Positions 11,311 to 21,911 of a stretch of DNA of 64,000 nucleotides are shown here, piece after piece. The translations under genes and the position numbers were made by a program. This stretch comes from Paramecium octaurelia. Taxonomy: Eukaryota; Ciliophora; Oligohymenophorea; Peniculida; Parameciidae. Within the stretch, counting starts at the first letter, position 1, and every line of letters starts with the position of its first letter. The notes under the pieces are model-generated. The model ran no database searches. It saw nothing but the letters and a program-made list of their open reading frames with translations, and was not told where the DNA came from. The stretch covers positions 112,625 through 176,624 of the forward strand of contig CAJJDP010000136.1 of NCBI GenBank assembly GCA_905182995.1, written 5' to 3'.

Positions 11311-13205
11311 TCATGATATATAAGACATCTATAATTTAATGTAAATTTTACCTTATTGACCCAGCATGATCTCTTTGATGTCATATTAATTTATATCTAG
11401 AATAGACAATCCACACAAAAGTTCACTGCTTGTTCTTCCATCGTCTTATTCACTTAATGAATATGATATATTACATATCCTCATAAAACGTTTTATAAAG
11501 TTGTTAAATTTCTGATTTGAATAATCCGAATTTTAATCTAAACAGAAATAAACAAAACAAAGACAAGAAATATTGATTCTTCAATTGTATTGCATATTTA
11601 ATGATAAATTGAAGAGTAACCATGAGGTCTGCTACATCATGCAATAGAATTAGATAATATGTTTATACAATGTGCTCAAAAAGATCGGAATCTTCGTCCA
11701 AACAATCAAACATTAATTATTATATCATCCGTATAGCATTTTTACTATCAGTTGAATAAATCTCTTACTGAATTAACAACTTTTTCAAGTATACATTTAA
11801 TAAACCTATACTAGCGTATTAATGCTTAAATTATTAGAGAGAACTATGAACCAACTAGAAAATAATATTTTCGAAGTGCATCAATTAAAAGATATACTGT
11901 TTATCAACAATAACACCCATTATATCTATTAACAATTCTAAATAATAATAATTAAATAGTACTTAATTGATATTTTTATAAATTCTATTCCGATTGAGCA
12001 TTTAATAATTCTTTTGTGATAATTGAAATGAGAGAATTATCTCCTAGATTTAATTATTCTAGTTCAGCCATACATTTGAGAATGCACTACTTATAAATGG
12101 CCTTAGTCTGAGAGAAGTAATATTATTTTAAATCTTAGTATGTTTATTTTGTTAGACAATTTCGTTAAGGATAATACAATTACAAGCAAACTAATAAATC
12201 TATCATAGCACATAGTAAATTTGGATTATTAATTTATTCTATAATTTACAATTATTCTTTAAGAATTGATATCAAATAATCAATTTAAGATTAATTTGTT
12301 ATCAATTTTTTTAGGATGAACTTTCTTAAAAGTATCAATACTTAAATCTTTATTGGAATGTAAGCATTATTGATTTGTTTGAGACAATAAAGCAATTCCT
12401 ATAAAAAGAGTTGATCTAAATGGTGAATCTGTATCCTATAAAACAAATTTGATATAATAAAGTAGTGAGCTTCTTTTTTGATACAAATACTTTCTTCGCT
12501 CTATTGGAGAGGTATAAGCTGATCAGAGATGAGTAAAATTTCTTGAAATATTTAATTTTCTTAATCAAGTTTCAACACAGAGAGAATAAAATCGATCCCA
12601 AAATTTCTAATTTTAAGCAAATAGTAGTCCTCCTCATTCTCTTCATCCAAATTTAGATACAAGCTTTAATAGGCATGCAAATCTAATTATATTATATTAA
12701 TAACGATAAATATTAGTAATTATCTTTGTTATTGATAATTTAATTTTTAACATACTACTAATTTATTTATAATTTTTAGAAGTCTGTAAGCAGTAATTCT
12801 ACCTAAAAGTTATTTGTTGTCTAAATAATTATGTGTAATAATATACAATAATTATTATTGAATAATTTCTGAGGGAAGCTTTTTTTTGATGAGTCGAATT
12901 ATGATTTTGGAAAAGTTTTCAAGTATTTTTGATTATTATGGATTATTTTAAATTAATTAACAATATTAATTTATAATAGCATTATAATGATCATCCTCTA
13001 ATGAGTAAAATAAAGAATTGGTAAGAGATAAATAAAAATTTAGTATTTGATCAACTAGTTGATAATCATTGACGTTGAAGAGTTAAAAAATCTTACTAAA
13101 ATTATATTTATAACCTGATAATTTTAATTTTATTTTAACAATTTGGCTGCTCATCATCTCAGTAATCAATTAGATGTAAGCAGAGTCTAATTGTTGTTTA
13201 TCCAT
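11311..13205 (-). CDS. Helical-repeat (HEAT/ARM-like) protein, unassigned
   Basis: Reverse strand, ATG at 13205, TGA at 11313-11311. The region looks like empty AT-rich DNA under the standard code, but with TAA/TAG as Gln it holds one long frame joined by two probable introns (37 and 22 nt), giving about 611 residues. The sequence is almost entirely amphipathic helices rich in Leu, Ile, Gln and Tyr, for example ILENFSKIIIRLIKKKLPSE and ISIITKELLNAQSEQNLQK, arranged in helix-turn-helix pairs as in HEAT or armadillo repeats. No catalytic motif is visible. The fold suggests a scaffold or transport-type protein, but I cannot choose between importin-like, phosphatase-regulatory or other families. 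Very high AT content and the 37-nt intron are unusual for the neighbourhood. Confidence 0.6.
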
Positions 13206-13574
13206 TATGCATATGATAATTTATGTAGAATCAGGTGTATATAAAATCATATAATTGATCAACTTGCATAATAATGGAATTATCTACTAATCGACTTTAT
13301 TTAAGTAAAATAGTAAAATATTTAGAATTTCTATCTTATGATTCATTAATATGGTTATGTAATTTTGTTAAAGGTAATGTTTCAAATATATGAAAAATTA
13401 TACTCTGAGTGATTTTTCAATCTTTTGATCACACAAGCATTCGAATGCAATTTTAATTTTCTCGAAATCGTTAAAAATATTATTCAGTTCTTACTCAGAC
13501 AACCTTCGTATTTCTTCATTTTCATTGTAAAGTTATTTTATTAGAATTAGAATTTATTCCATTTAATAAAATTA
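13206..13574 (+). other. Intergenic between divergent genes
   Basis: About 370 bp, AT-rich, separating two divergent start codons; presumably contains both promoters. No specific element recognised. Confidence 0.45.
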
Positions 13575-14496
13575 ATGGAGTAGAATACTAAAGTTAATTC
13601 AGAATATGTAAGGGGATATGTTTATCATTTAGTTTAAGAAGTTGAAATTAATCCAGAAGAAAATGGAGAATATAAAGGCTGACCAGAGTCCGAGTGTAAT
13701 CAAGTATATGTTGAGAAGAAAAAGTGCAGAAGAAGTGCAAGCACCTTTGCATGATGTTGAGTTCAATCAGCAGCCAAAGAAGAAGAAATTGTTGTTTTTT
13801 AAGACCTTCTAAAAAGTTGTCATAGACCCTATAATAAAATTGGATGAAATAAATGAAGAAAAATGGGCTATAATGTCCAACAACTATAAATCCTTGATTG
13901 AAAAATCAAGACAAAGCCTCTCAAAACATAGTCAAATGATGTAGCCTCCTCTCCAAGCGAAAGAACATCAGAAGATTCAGTTCCTCACTCGAAGATAATC
14001 AATTGAGTTTCGACTTCGTGAAATCACTACTGCTCCCAGCAATCATTCATCTGTATCTCCAATAAAAATAAATACTAATGCTTAACTCGCAGATCCTAAT
14101 TATGATAGATTCAAAAAGTATTATCAGAAAATAGGGATTGTAGCTGATAATCCTGCACAAATGAAGTTCAAGAAATTAATGTCTACTCCAATGGCACCTC
14201 AGAAAAGGAAGGAAAAAAGCTAGCATTCTAGTAACAATTCATAATAATACTCGTCTTCTCCTCCAAAAAGTAGAACTATCCATCTGAAACCAAATCGTAA
14301 TTCGTAATATTTATAGGAGATCAAGGAATTATGTTCAGTGGCATCAAGTTATTAAGCACATGTGAAGCAAGATGAGAGGATACAGATTCATCAAACTAGT
14401 AAACAGATGGGTTACATATAAGCAGAATTCAATAAATTTCATAATATGCTAACAACAGATTTGGAAAGGTTAGATTTCTATGATGAGAAGAAATGA
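13575..14496 (+). CDS. Basic, Ser/Gln/Lys-rich protein of unknown function
   Basis: ATG at 13575, TGA at 14494-14496, one 25-nt intron early in the gene, 298 residues. The protein is strongly basic, with a Lys cluster (QQPKKKKLLFFK), a Ser-rich block (SSNNSQQYSSSPPKSR) and a helical C-terminus (QAEFNKFHNMLTTDLERLD). No signal peptide, membrane span or known domain is visible. Lys clusters could act as nuclear localisation signals, but that is inference only. It converges with the START-domain gene (50 bp between stops). Confidence 0.7.
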
Positions 14497-14545
14497 ACTT
14501 TATATTAATTACTATCCATTAGGAATTAGTAGTAATCTTAATTTG

Positions 14546-15518
14546 TCATTATAATTTCTGATATACCAAATCAATATATTTAATCATTTCCTATTTCACT
14601 TATCCTTTGGCCATGTAAAGAGGAATTGACAATTTGAAATCACAGAGAGAGTACATTTTGACAAAGGAATAATCATCGAAGTTTTTAGTTTTGAATCTTG
14701 AGGAGTTATCAAAATATAAATACCTATTATTAATGTAATCGTTATTAATTAAATTTGAGAGTGGCTAAATCGTATAGCCACTAAGCAAAACTTCCCCTCT
14801 CACTTTATTCCTTATTGGATATTGGGAATCTGTAACAGATTTACTAACGTCACACCATACCTATTTTATAAACATTTAATAAAACATTTGAGTCAATTTG
14901 CTTCGTTTTTTTGTAATAGATGAATTCTCTTGCAGAAGTCATCAATATTGGTTTGTAACTTAAATAGATAACTGTTTCCTTGTTCTCCTCATTCTTTTTG
15001 ATGGGATAGAAGGCATCAATTCGAGAATCTAATTCCTTTTATTTTTGAAAATTGCTCATAAATTCAATAAACTTCTGAGGCTTTCCAGGAACAATGAATT
15101 CACATCTCGTGGCATTCACTTTTGTCGAACCATCTACCTCAATTTATTTAATAAATAATTTCAATCCACTTTTAGAATCCACGTTATCACACAAGATAAT
15201 CCAATCATCAACAGGAGTGATCCCATAATCACACTTCTCCTGTATTTGTTTAACAATATCATCCTACAGTTGTTAATATTCATCAAATTCACCTGCAGTT
15301 CCTCGTTCATTCAATGAATAAGCAGTCGTAATGGTATCATTCAATAATTCAATCTTGCTTAAGAAATAACAAATAGGTTTGTCTTCATATACCAAGACAC
15401 GTCTTCTTTAATGACAGAAGCTTAATTCTTTCATGTATTCTAGCTCGTCCTCGATTGCCTTGGAAGCTATGGATGCTCTATTGATGCTTCGCTCTTACAC
15501 ACAACACTATGATCCCAT
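14546..15518 (-). CDS. START-domain lipid-binding protein with lipid-anchor-like N-terminus
   Basis: ATG at 15518, TGA at 14548-14546, a 31-nt intron and possibly a second of 27 nt, 313 residues. The C-terminal two thirds show START-type features: DWIILCDN, KLFIKQIEVDGS, KPQKFIEFM, MTSAREFIYYK, then VRGEVLLSGYTIQPL and YSFVKMYSLCDFKLSIP. START domains bind sterols or phospholipids in a deep pocket and move them between membranes. The protein begins MGSQCC: Gly2 followed by Cys residues is what N-myristoylation plus palmitoylation would need, so it may be membrane-tethered. The helical segment after the N-terminus has no recognisable family. Domain call good, anchoring is inference. Confidence 0.72.
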
Positions 15519-15676
15519 TAATAATAAGACAATATTTATCTTGCTGAAATATTAATTATCACAAAATAAAACGAATAACATATCTTATTAATACTACTAG
15601 ATATTAAAACGATAAGAATTATTCGAATATCAAATATTTTGTTATAAGATCATGAAAATTTAGGGACTTTTTGTGA

Positions 15677-17108
15677 TCATTCATCCCTGTATGGACATTT
15701 TATCTATTGATTCCCCTATGTAGCTTCATATTAAGTGAAACAATCAAAACAAGCTGCATGTCTATTGCATGGAAAGAATGTTGCATCAAGGACATCTCCC
15801 AAACAAATAGGACAAGTTTATGGATTAGACAATGGCAAAGGAAGCATTCTGTGGCGCAATTTTATTTTGAGGCGTCTAAACTTAAGTATAATGTATTTTG
15901 GCACTCTGTTAAAAAGTGAACAAGTAAATAGGCAAAACAATTATATAAAGATTGTTAAGACTTTGCAAATCTGAATAATGAATGAAACAAATATAAAAAT
16001 TATGCAAATGCTTATAAGTAGAAAGGGCAAACTAGCTCTGATTCTATAATTCTCGTTACATTAATAAGATTTAATATAATGACATTCACTCAAGCAGTTA
16101 TCATTCAAACATAAAGTACAAGACTTTTCAATTGGAATAGTAGAAAATAGCAAACATTGATTATAATAATCTATTGCTAACTCATCTGTTTAATTGTGTT
16201 TTAGTAGAATTTAGAGTCTATATTTAAAATTAACATCATGGATCTAATAAAATTCATCCTCCATTTTCATACACAGAATGTTTTGATAATTGATTTAAAG
16301 ACTCTTGCTGTAATATTAGTAGCAGATTCCTTTATTTGTGAATATCGCAAATACATAAGCATCTTAAATTGAAAATAAATATTTAATCCTAATTTTTGTA
16401 TCATCACGATACCAAGACAAAACCTTAGTAGGCAGAGTATAATTGATCCAATGAGAATTCATAAAAACAGCTGTTCCATTATTCCAATATTGAGTTGAAA
16501 ATACCCCATTTTGTGTGCTAAACAAAACCTTCTCATCTAATTAATTGATGTGTTCGCTTAGATAAATGATATGATATTTATCGTCTGCATCGAAATATGT
16601 GAACGTTAAGTTTGAATCGTATTGATATACAACTATGGATTGATGAGATTTATTTTTTGGTTCCACAAATGTCTAATTTAGTATTTTCACTTTTTGAGTC
16701 AATATATTCAATACATATAAGGATTCATTTTGATATTGAGCAACAAAGTAAGAGGAAGTTATAGTTATATTAGTGAAATCTTCATTTCTAATATTCTTTG
16801 CTTCTGCCTTTCTAATAGTGGATTCATTCTAATTTTCATAAAGAGTGTATATAATTATAAGTTCTCGATTCCTAAATAAGTTTCCATGAATAGTACCATA
16901 CAGCAAGAAAATGATTTTAGAGACAAAAGTCTGTCATGTTTTAAGAAATAATTGAGTATTGAGTTTGGTTCTAAAGATGAGAATATGCAATATCTTCATT
17001 TTGATTGAAGATGATGTAATTTTTATAAAGGGCACTATGAGGATGATTAATATTGAGCTTCTTAAATGCAAATAGTATTTGGATGAGTATTAATATTAGA
17101 AATATCAT
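15677..17108 (-). CDS. Membrane RING-type protein with large extracytoplasmic N-terminal region
   Basis: ATG at 17108, TGA at 15679-15677, one 25-nt intron, 468 residues. A signal peptide (IFLILILIQILFAF) opens a region of about 310 residues with many beta-strand-like segments and Cys pairs (CTLCLNDNCLSEC). Then comes a hydrophobic span (LPFLLISICIIFIFVSFII), a basic stretch and a C-terminal RING: CPICLGDVLDATFFPCNRHAACFDC, ending KCPYRDE. The C-P-I-C, C-x2-H-x2-C-x2-C spacing is RING-like, but the last zinc ligand expected in CPxC is Arg. The likely role is a membrane E3 ubiquitin ligase, possibly sensing a lumenal ligand; the missing Cys could weaken activity. Confidence 0.72.
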
Positions 17109-17205
17109 TTTATTATTATACATAATAGCAAATTCAAATGCAAATTTTGGATAAGGAATTCAAAACAGTTTTAAAATAAATAAATAAAATAATTTAGCAC
17201 CAATC

Positions 17206-17544
17206 ATGGCTACTCTCAATGTACAGATCAATGTGAATCAATACTAACTGATATTGTAAACAGAAAAAGCCAAAAATACTTATTAACTTTAAAAAAAGGA
17301 TTTCCCTTCTGGGCCGATTAACATATATGAATAAAGATTCAACTCTGTCAATTTCTCGAATCAGAAAATTAATGAGGTTATTGGATGGATTCTCATTATA
17401 GCAGTCATGCTAATGATGATTGTCATGGCCACATCTCTAATTCAGGATTCAGTTGTTGGATTTGCTATACCATTACTTTCAGTAGTGGCATTCTTTGTCG
17501 TCTATCTAAATTGGATATCGATAAAGTTCTTTATCAACTCATGA
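17206..17544 (+). CDS. Small two-pass membrane protein
   Basis: ATG at 17206, TGA at 17542-17544, no intron, 112 residues. A polar, Gln-rich N-terminal half is followed by two hydrophobic spans, IGWILIIAVMLMMIVMATSL and VGFAIPLLSVVAFFVVYLNW, separated by a short loop. This is a hairpin membrane protein; I do not recognise the family. It is divergent from the RING gene (about 97 bp between start codons) and converges with the MMTAG2-type gene. Confidence 0.7.
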
Positions 17545-17608
17545 CTTTGATCACTTATATTCAAACGACTAACTGTCTATTTAAAATATTTTTTAGTGTA
17601 AATAATTT

Positions 17609-18273
17609 TCATTTCTTTTTTTTCCTCTCTTTTTTTTCTTCGCTATCCTTATGCTTTTTGTGCTTTTTTTCTTCCTTACTTTTCTTCTCTTTCTTCTCCT
17701 TCTTCTTTTTCTCCTTCTTAATCTTCTTCTCAACACATCCATCCTCTTCCTTCTTCACTTATACTTAGTATTAGTCTTATTCCCCATAAGCTTCTAATAA
17801 ATATTATGCCTCTGTATTCTTGGTCTACTTTTACATGGGACCATTTCCTAATCCTTTCTTCTCGTTGTTCAACTCATCATCAAAATCTATTTTGGATTTC
17901 TTCGTTAACTAAGCCATTTCCTCTTTGGTCAACTTCACTTGCATCGATTTTTAATCTTCTGGTTATTCCAATCCCAACGCTATCCTTATTCTTCTCTCGT
18001 CCTCCTCTTTAGCCCTTTTAAATTCATCATCCAATTCTACAATTTAAATTCGAATATCATACTATTAAAATCCAAATCGCCACGATCTTCAGGTTTAATG
18101 TACCAATCCTTCTTTCTCCACTTCCCTCCCTTATCCAAATAACCAATTATCGTTGTTTAACCCAAATATTATTCACGATCATGATACTTCATTGTTCTTA
18201 GAGACTCCCAATTGAATTAATCATGCCCTCCTCTGCATCCAGGTCTAATTAGATCAGCATTATTTTAGTGCAT
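17609..18273 (-). CDS. MMTAG2 (multiple myeloma tumor-associated protein 2)-like protein
   Basis: ATG at 18273, TGA at 17611-17609, one 26-nt intron, 212 residues. The N-terminus carries RPGCRGGHDQFNWESL, then YLGQTTIIGYLDKGGKWRK and DWYIKPEDR, which matches the conserved N-terminal domain of MMTAG2 (R-GG-DQFNW...YLG...G-W....WY). The middle has LTKEEMAQLTKK, and the last 50 residues are nearly all Lys/Glu, as in the animal protein, a nuclear factor of poorly understood function. The Lys-rich tail produces long Ser/Phe-rich shadow frames on the opposite strand that should not be called genes. Confidence 0.8.
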
Positions 18274-18853
18274 TTATTCTTATATATTATATTATTTAAT
18301 ATTTTTTATAATATTTCAATATTATCAAGATATCAATATATCACATTCATTTTATAAATCATAACCTTAATGCCCATTATTACTATTTTTATTGATAGTT
18401 TATAGTTAAATTTAATTTTACTTAACAACCTTCTGTTTATTTCCATTCCTTCCCAAATATCTTATAATATAAATATATATGAAGGTTTAATCAATATTTT
18501 TTGATACTCAGTTTGGTTTGTCTCTATTTCTCTATTGTAAATATGATAAAATGTTCTAATTTGTAATAGAAAGAGATGTTTTAATAATGACTTTATTTAA
18601 AATTCCATTAAATATAAGTTGATTTTTACGATAGTAAGATATGACTAATTATTATAATATTTAGGAACTTATAATAGAACTTCATATTCTATATTAATAT
18701 TATTCTTTATTTAGAATGATAACTATAATATTCATGTTTTAGTTTTCTGTTGATTCAAAGAAACTGATTAAATTTACATTAAAAAATGGGTTATTGGTGA
18801 TCTATGAATTAATTAAATAATTATAGTTTAAAATGAATTAAGAATAAAGTTTA
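18274..18853 (+). other. Intergenic between divergent genes
   Basis: About 580 bp of AT-rich sequence, presumably promoters for both neighbours. No motif or coding frame recognised. Confidence 0.45.
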
Positions 18854-19450
18854 ATGACGAAAGCAAACATTCCATAAAGTGTTAAAATTTCACTAATTTC
18901 ATAACTGATAATGTTGGGTGTGGCTGTTTTATTTGAGTTTACGCTCTTTTTCACAAATTTATATGAGATATATTCACCACAAATATGTACGATCTCATTC
19001 ACTGGAAAAGAGAGATGTTTAAATTATGATGGCCAATATGAAACTTTTACTGTAGAATGCTAAGACTGCTAATTCTTACACCTCATTTGGCCATTGTCTT
19101 TGGCTGAAATTACATTATTAATGTGTATTTTTATATGCAAAATATACTATTTCTTTACTCTGAAATGTGGCACTATCATAAAGGTAATATCAATTGTTTT
19201 AATTACAGTAATACTAAGCCTGGAAATCTATTTGCTTTTGCAATTTGATAACAATATCCCCTAAGTTTTAACCTTTAATTATACGATCAAATTATATCCC
19301 ATCGTCACCAAACTCCTTATTGGAGTTTTGATCTTATCAATAATTATAGCCATATGGGTTGAAGATATTCAAACTCTGAAGTATAAGAAGCAGCAGTCAA
19401 TATCAAGCTCTTCTAGCTGTTATTCACAATAATTGTTATAAATTTAGTGA
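18854..19450 (+). CDS. Four-pass membrane protein of unknown function
   Basis: ATG at 18854, TGA at 19448-19450, no intron, 198 residues. Four hydrophobic segments are visible: LIMLGVAVLFEFTLFF, LAEITLLMCIFICKIYYFF, IISIVL..VILSLEIYLLL and VTKLLIGVLILSIIIAIWV. A Cys-containing loop (CTISFTGKERC, CQDC) lies between spans 1 and 2, so it is probably on the lumenal or outer side with disulfides. The C-terminus is short, basic and Ser-rich. The topology resembles tetraspan-type proteins but I see no CCG motif, so no family is assigned. It converges with the LRR gene (33 bp between stops). Confidence 0.7.
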
Positions 19451-19483
19451 TTCTAAATATTTTATATATATTTGTTTAATGAA

Positions 19484-20576
19484 TCAAATTACTACACATT
19501 TTTTATACTTCTTTCTCAATTTGGCTCTAGTTGAATGTTCGAATAAATTGTTAGTCAACACTACAGATTAGGTGTCTAGTAATCTGCTTAAGAATTTATC
19601 AATTTAATCTCTATCTTGTTCCACCAATTGGTTGTCCGATAGATTGAGTAACTTGAATTGAGGATTTTGAAGAGTGTAATTAAAATTATCGATTTTCACA
19701 TACGGTGGCACTTAGATTAGCATTTCTTCAGTATATTTTTTTTTCTGTTTCTAAAACTTTTATATTTATAATTCTCTTTGTTATTCTAATTCTTAAATCC
19801 TATAATTTTATAATCCTTAATTTATACTTAGAAAATTCCTCTGCTGTTATTCTATTCTTACCAAATGAATTTGCCAATAACTTGATATCTTAAAAGGATT
19901 TAATGCCATTCTATGCTAATCCAAGATATTCTAAGACATTGTGTTTCCCCATATATTCAGCTATGGCATCTACTCCTTCTTGACTGATTTTATTTACTCC
20001 TAACTCTAAGACTCTCACTCTATTGTGTAAGCCTGCCATAAATTAAACTATTGCATTATTTTCAATTTCATTTCCTCTTAAATATATAAATTCCAAGTTG
20101 TAGAGGGGACTTAATTTTAGTATATTGACATTAGGATTATATTCAATAAATGCTTTTGTGATTCTTTAAAATGCAAAAATTTAATACACAACATCTAATT
20201 CTTAGATGGTAAATTTATTGTGTCTAAAATCTATTGCCATTAAATTACTATTATTGATAAATAGGTGAATAAGTTTCAATGTTAACCAATCAACATTGAC
20301 ACTATTAAATCTTAAAAATTGATCCTAAGTGTTATTTTATAAACATGGATGAATGTGGTTGTTGATGGAGTTGGATACTTGTTAGATGTTTTCCATGAAC
20401 CCAACTTATTATTATTATTATAAGTTATAGATCTCTTTTTAATTCAAAGTTAAATACTACTCAAAGGCACTTTATTATACGCTTTAAGGTTGATACACCC
20501 AAAACACTTCCTTTTGAATTATTCTTGATTAAATTTGCTGAGGTTATTAAGTTGAAGGTGGTGGTTACTTTTTCAT
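19484..20576 (-). CDS. Leucine-rich-repeat protein
   Basis: ATG at 20576, TGA at 19486-19484, one 28-nt intron, 354 residues. After a Gln-rich N-terminus come LRR units of the ribonuclease-inhibitor type: LMAIDFRHNKFT, LEFIYLRGNEIENNAI, VRVLELGVNKISQEGV, LEYLGLAQNGIKSF, then a Lys/Gln/Glu-rich helix and a final LRR-like unit FKLLNLSDNQLVEQD. The helix interrupting the repeat array looks like an insertion or linker. Such proteins bind other proteins; in ciliates many are cytoskeletal or axonemal. No signal peptide or membrane span. Specific role unknown. Confidence 0.78.
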
Positions 20577-20616
20577 ATTATTAATATTAATTTTATATAG
20601 TAATCTCTTATTTATA

Positions 20617-21142
20617 ATGAACCAAATTTAATAAGAACTATGAAGCCTATGATTAGTTGAACATTTTTTGAATAAGCGAATAGCCTTTAGAATAATATAC
20701 ATTAGTTGAATTGCATAAGTTGTTTCTGCTGCCATTTCTAATGATTATCTTGTATATTCTTACTTTAGTCATCATAAAAACTATTGGTCAATCCGCACTC
20801 GGTTCAATATCCAAAAACATATTCAACTGCTTGCTTTTTCATTCTACATCTACTTGTGGTAATAGTAAATCCTTCATTTCTAACTTATTATTATCTATTT
20901 TCAATTTCATCGATTACAAAATATTCTAAAGATAAATGCAAAGCTATAATTATTAAGTATTACAACCTATAAAATATACTTGCAAATTATAAAGTAAATA
21001 CATTCAAATTACTAAAGTAGACTTATTACATTATTTGCTCATAACAAATCACAAATCATTAAAATAACTTTAGTTAGAACTAAGATACCATTTGTGGGGA
21101 ATCCAAAGAGTGGTGGAGCAGTTAACTTACACAAATATTTGA
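20617..21142 (+). CDS. Putative single-pass membrane protein, boundaries unresolved
   Basis: A frame with coding character runs from about 20640 to at least 20930: EAYDYEQPLEQYTLVELHKL, then a hydrophobic span (LFLLPFLMIILYILTLVIII-like), then a Cys/Ser-rich segment. A 21-nt intron fits near 20662, but the ATG at 20617 is one frame off from the rest and no intron repairs it, so either the start lies elsewhere or the gene is damaged. The first TGA in the main frame is at 21140-21142, while coding character fades after about 20940. No family recognised. Confidence 0.35.
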
Positions 21143-21484
21143 TATAAATGCAAAAAAGGTAATTGTTGTCAAATTAATATAAAACTATAAATGGTTTAAA
21201 TTATTAATATTAAAATTGTTTCAATAAATTTAATTAATACGTATTATTGAAAATATCAAATTGATAATATTTTTTGTTAGTTGGGCTTGTTTATGAAATT
21301 TCAATAAAAGCTGTATTAATCAAATGGCTTGTATACATAATTTCATACAATTAATAGTTTGATAGTTTGTAATTTAGAAAAATATAAAATTATAAGATTT
21401 GATTACGATTCGCTAATCCTTAATACGCAACATATTTTGATTGTTAAGTGCGAGATTATTTGAAGCGTATATAAAAATTTAATA

Positions 21485-21886
21485 ATGGATAAATAATCAT
21501 GTTGCTTATATGAGCGTTTTGGTGGCGATTAACAAGTTTCCGAGTTGATTGATTAATTTTACTATAAGGTGTTGTTTGATAAGCTCTTGAGAGACAAATT
21601 TCTAAAGGCAGATATGAGTAGAGTCAGATATCAATAAAAGCGATTCTTCTCATAAATGATGGGAGACTAGAAAACTCAATATACTGGAAGGTAGAATATC
21701 GAATATTATGTTTATAGAGACTTAATTGAGGTCCATCGAAATCTTGGTATCTCAGATTAACAATTTGATAAGTTTAAGGTTCATTTAAAAAGCATAGCTT
21801 AAGATATGGAGGTGAGTGTGGAGGATATCGAAGAATTGTTGGAACATGTAGAAAGACACAGAAATGTTATTGTTTTTAATAAATGA
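21485..21886 (+). CDS. Truncated (2/2) hemoglobin, group I
   Basis: ATG at 21485, TGA at 21884-21886, no intron, 133 residues. The pattern LYERFGGDQQVSELIDQFYY is the start of group I truncated globins; then DMSRVRYQQKRFFSQMMG, QYTGRQ, and EVHRNLGISDQQFDKF with the proximal (F8) His, ending DIEELLEHVERHRNVIV. Tyr at B10 and Gln at E7 (the FYYK and RYQQKR positions) are typical distal ligands. Paramecium is known to have small single-domain hemoglobins of this type, likely for oxygen or NO handling in the cytosol. The stop codon is only 25 nt before the ATG of LIN9 on the same strand. Confidence 0.95.
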
Positions 21887-21911
21887 TGTTTTAATACATA
21901 TATTAATTTAT

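Noticed and set aside
15735..15974. Forward frame with a stretch resembling an EMC1-type beta-propeller segment (GQVYGLDNGKGSILWR)
   Set aside because: It is the exact antisense of the RING segment of the reverse-strand gene, which has intact zinc ligands, introns and start; the resemblance is chance.
17385..18142. Phe/Ser-rich forward open frames
   Set aside because: They are the complement of the Lys/Glu-rich tail of the MMTAG2-type gene.
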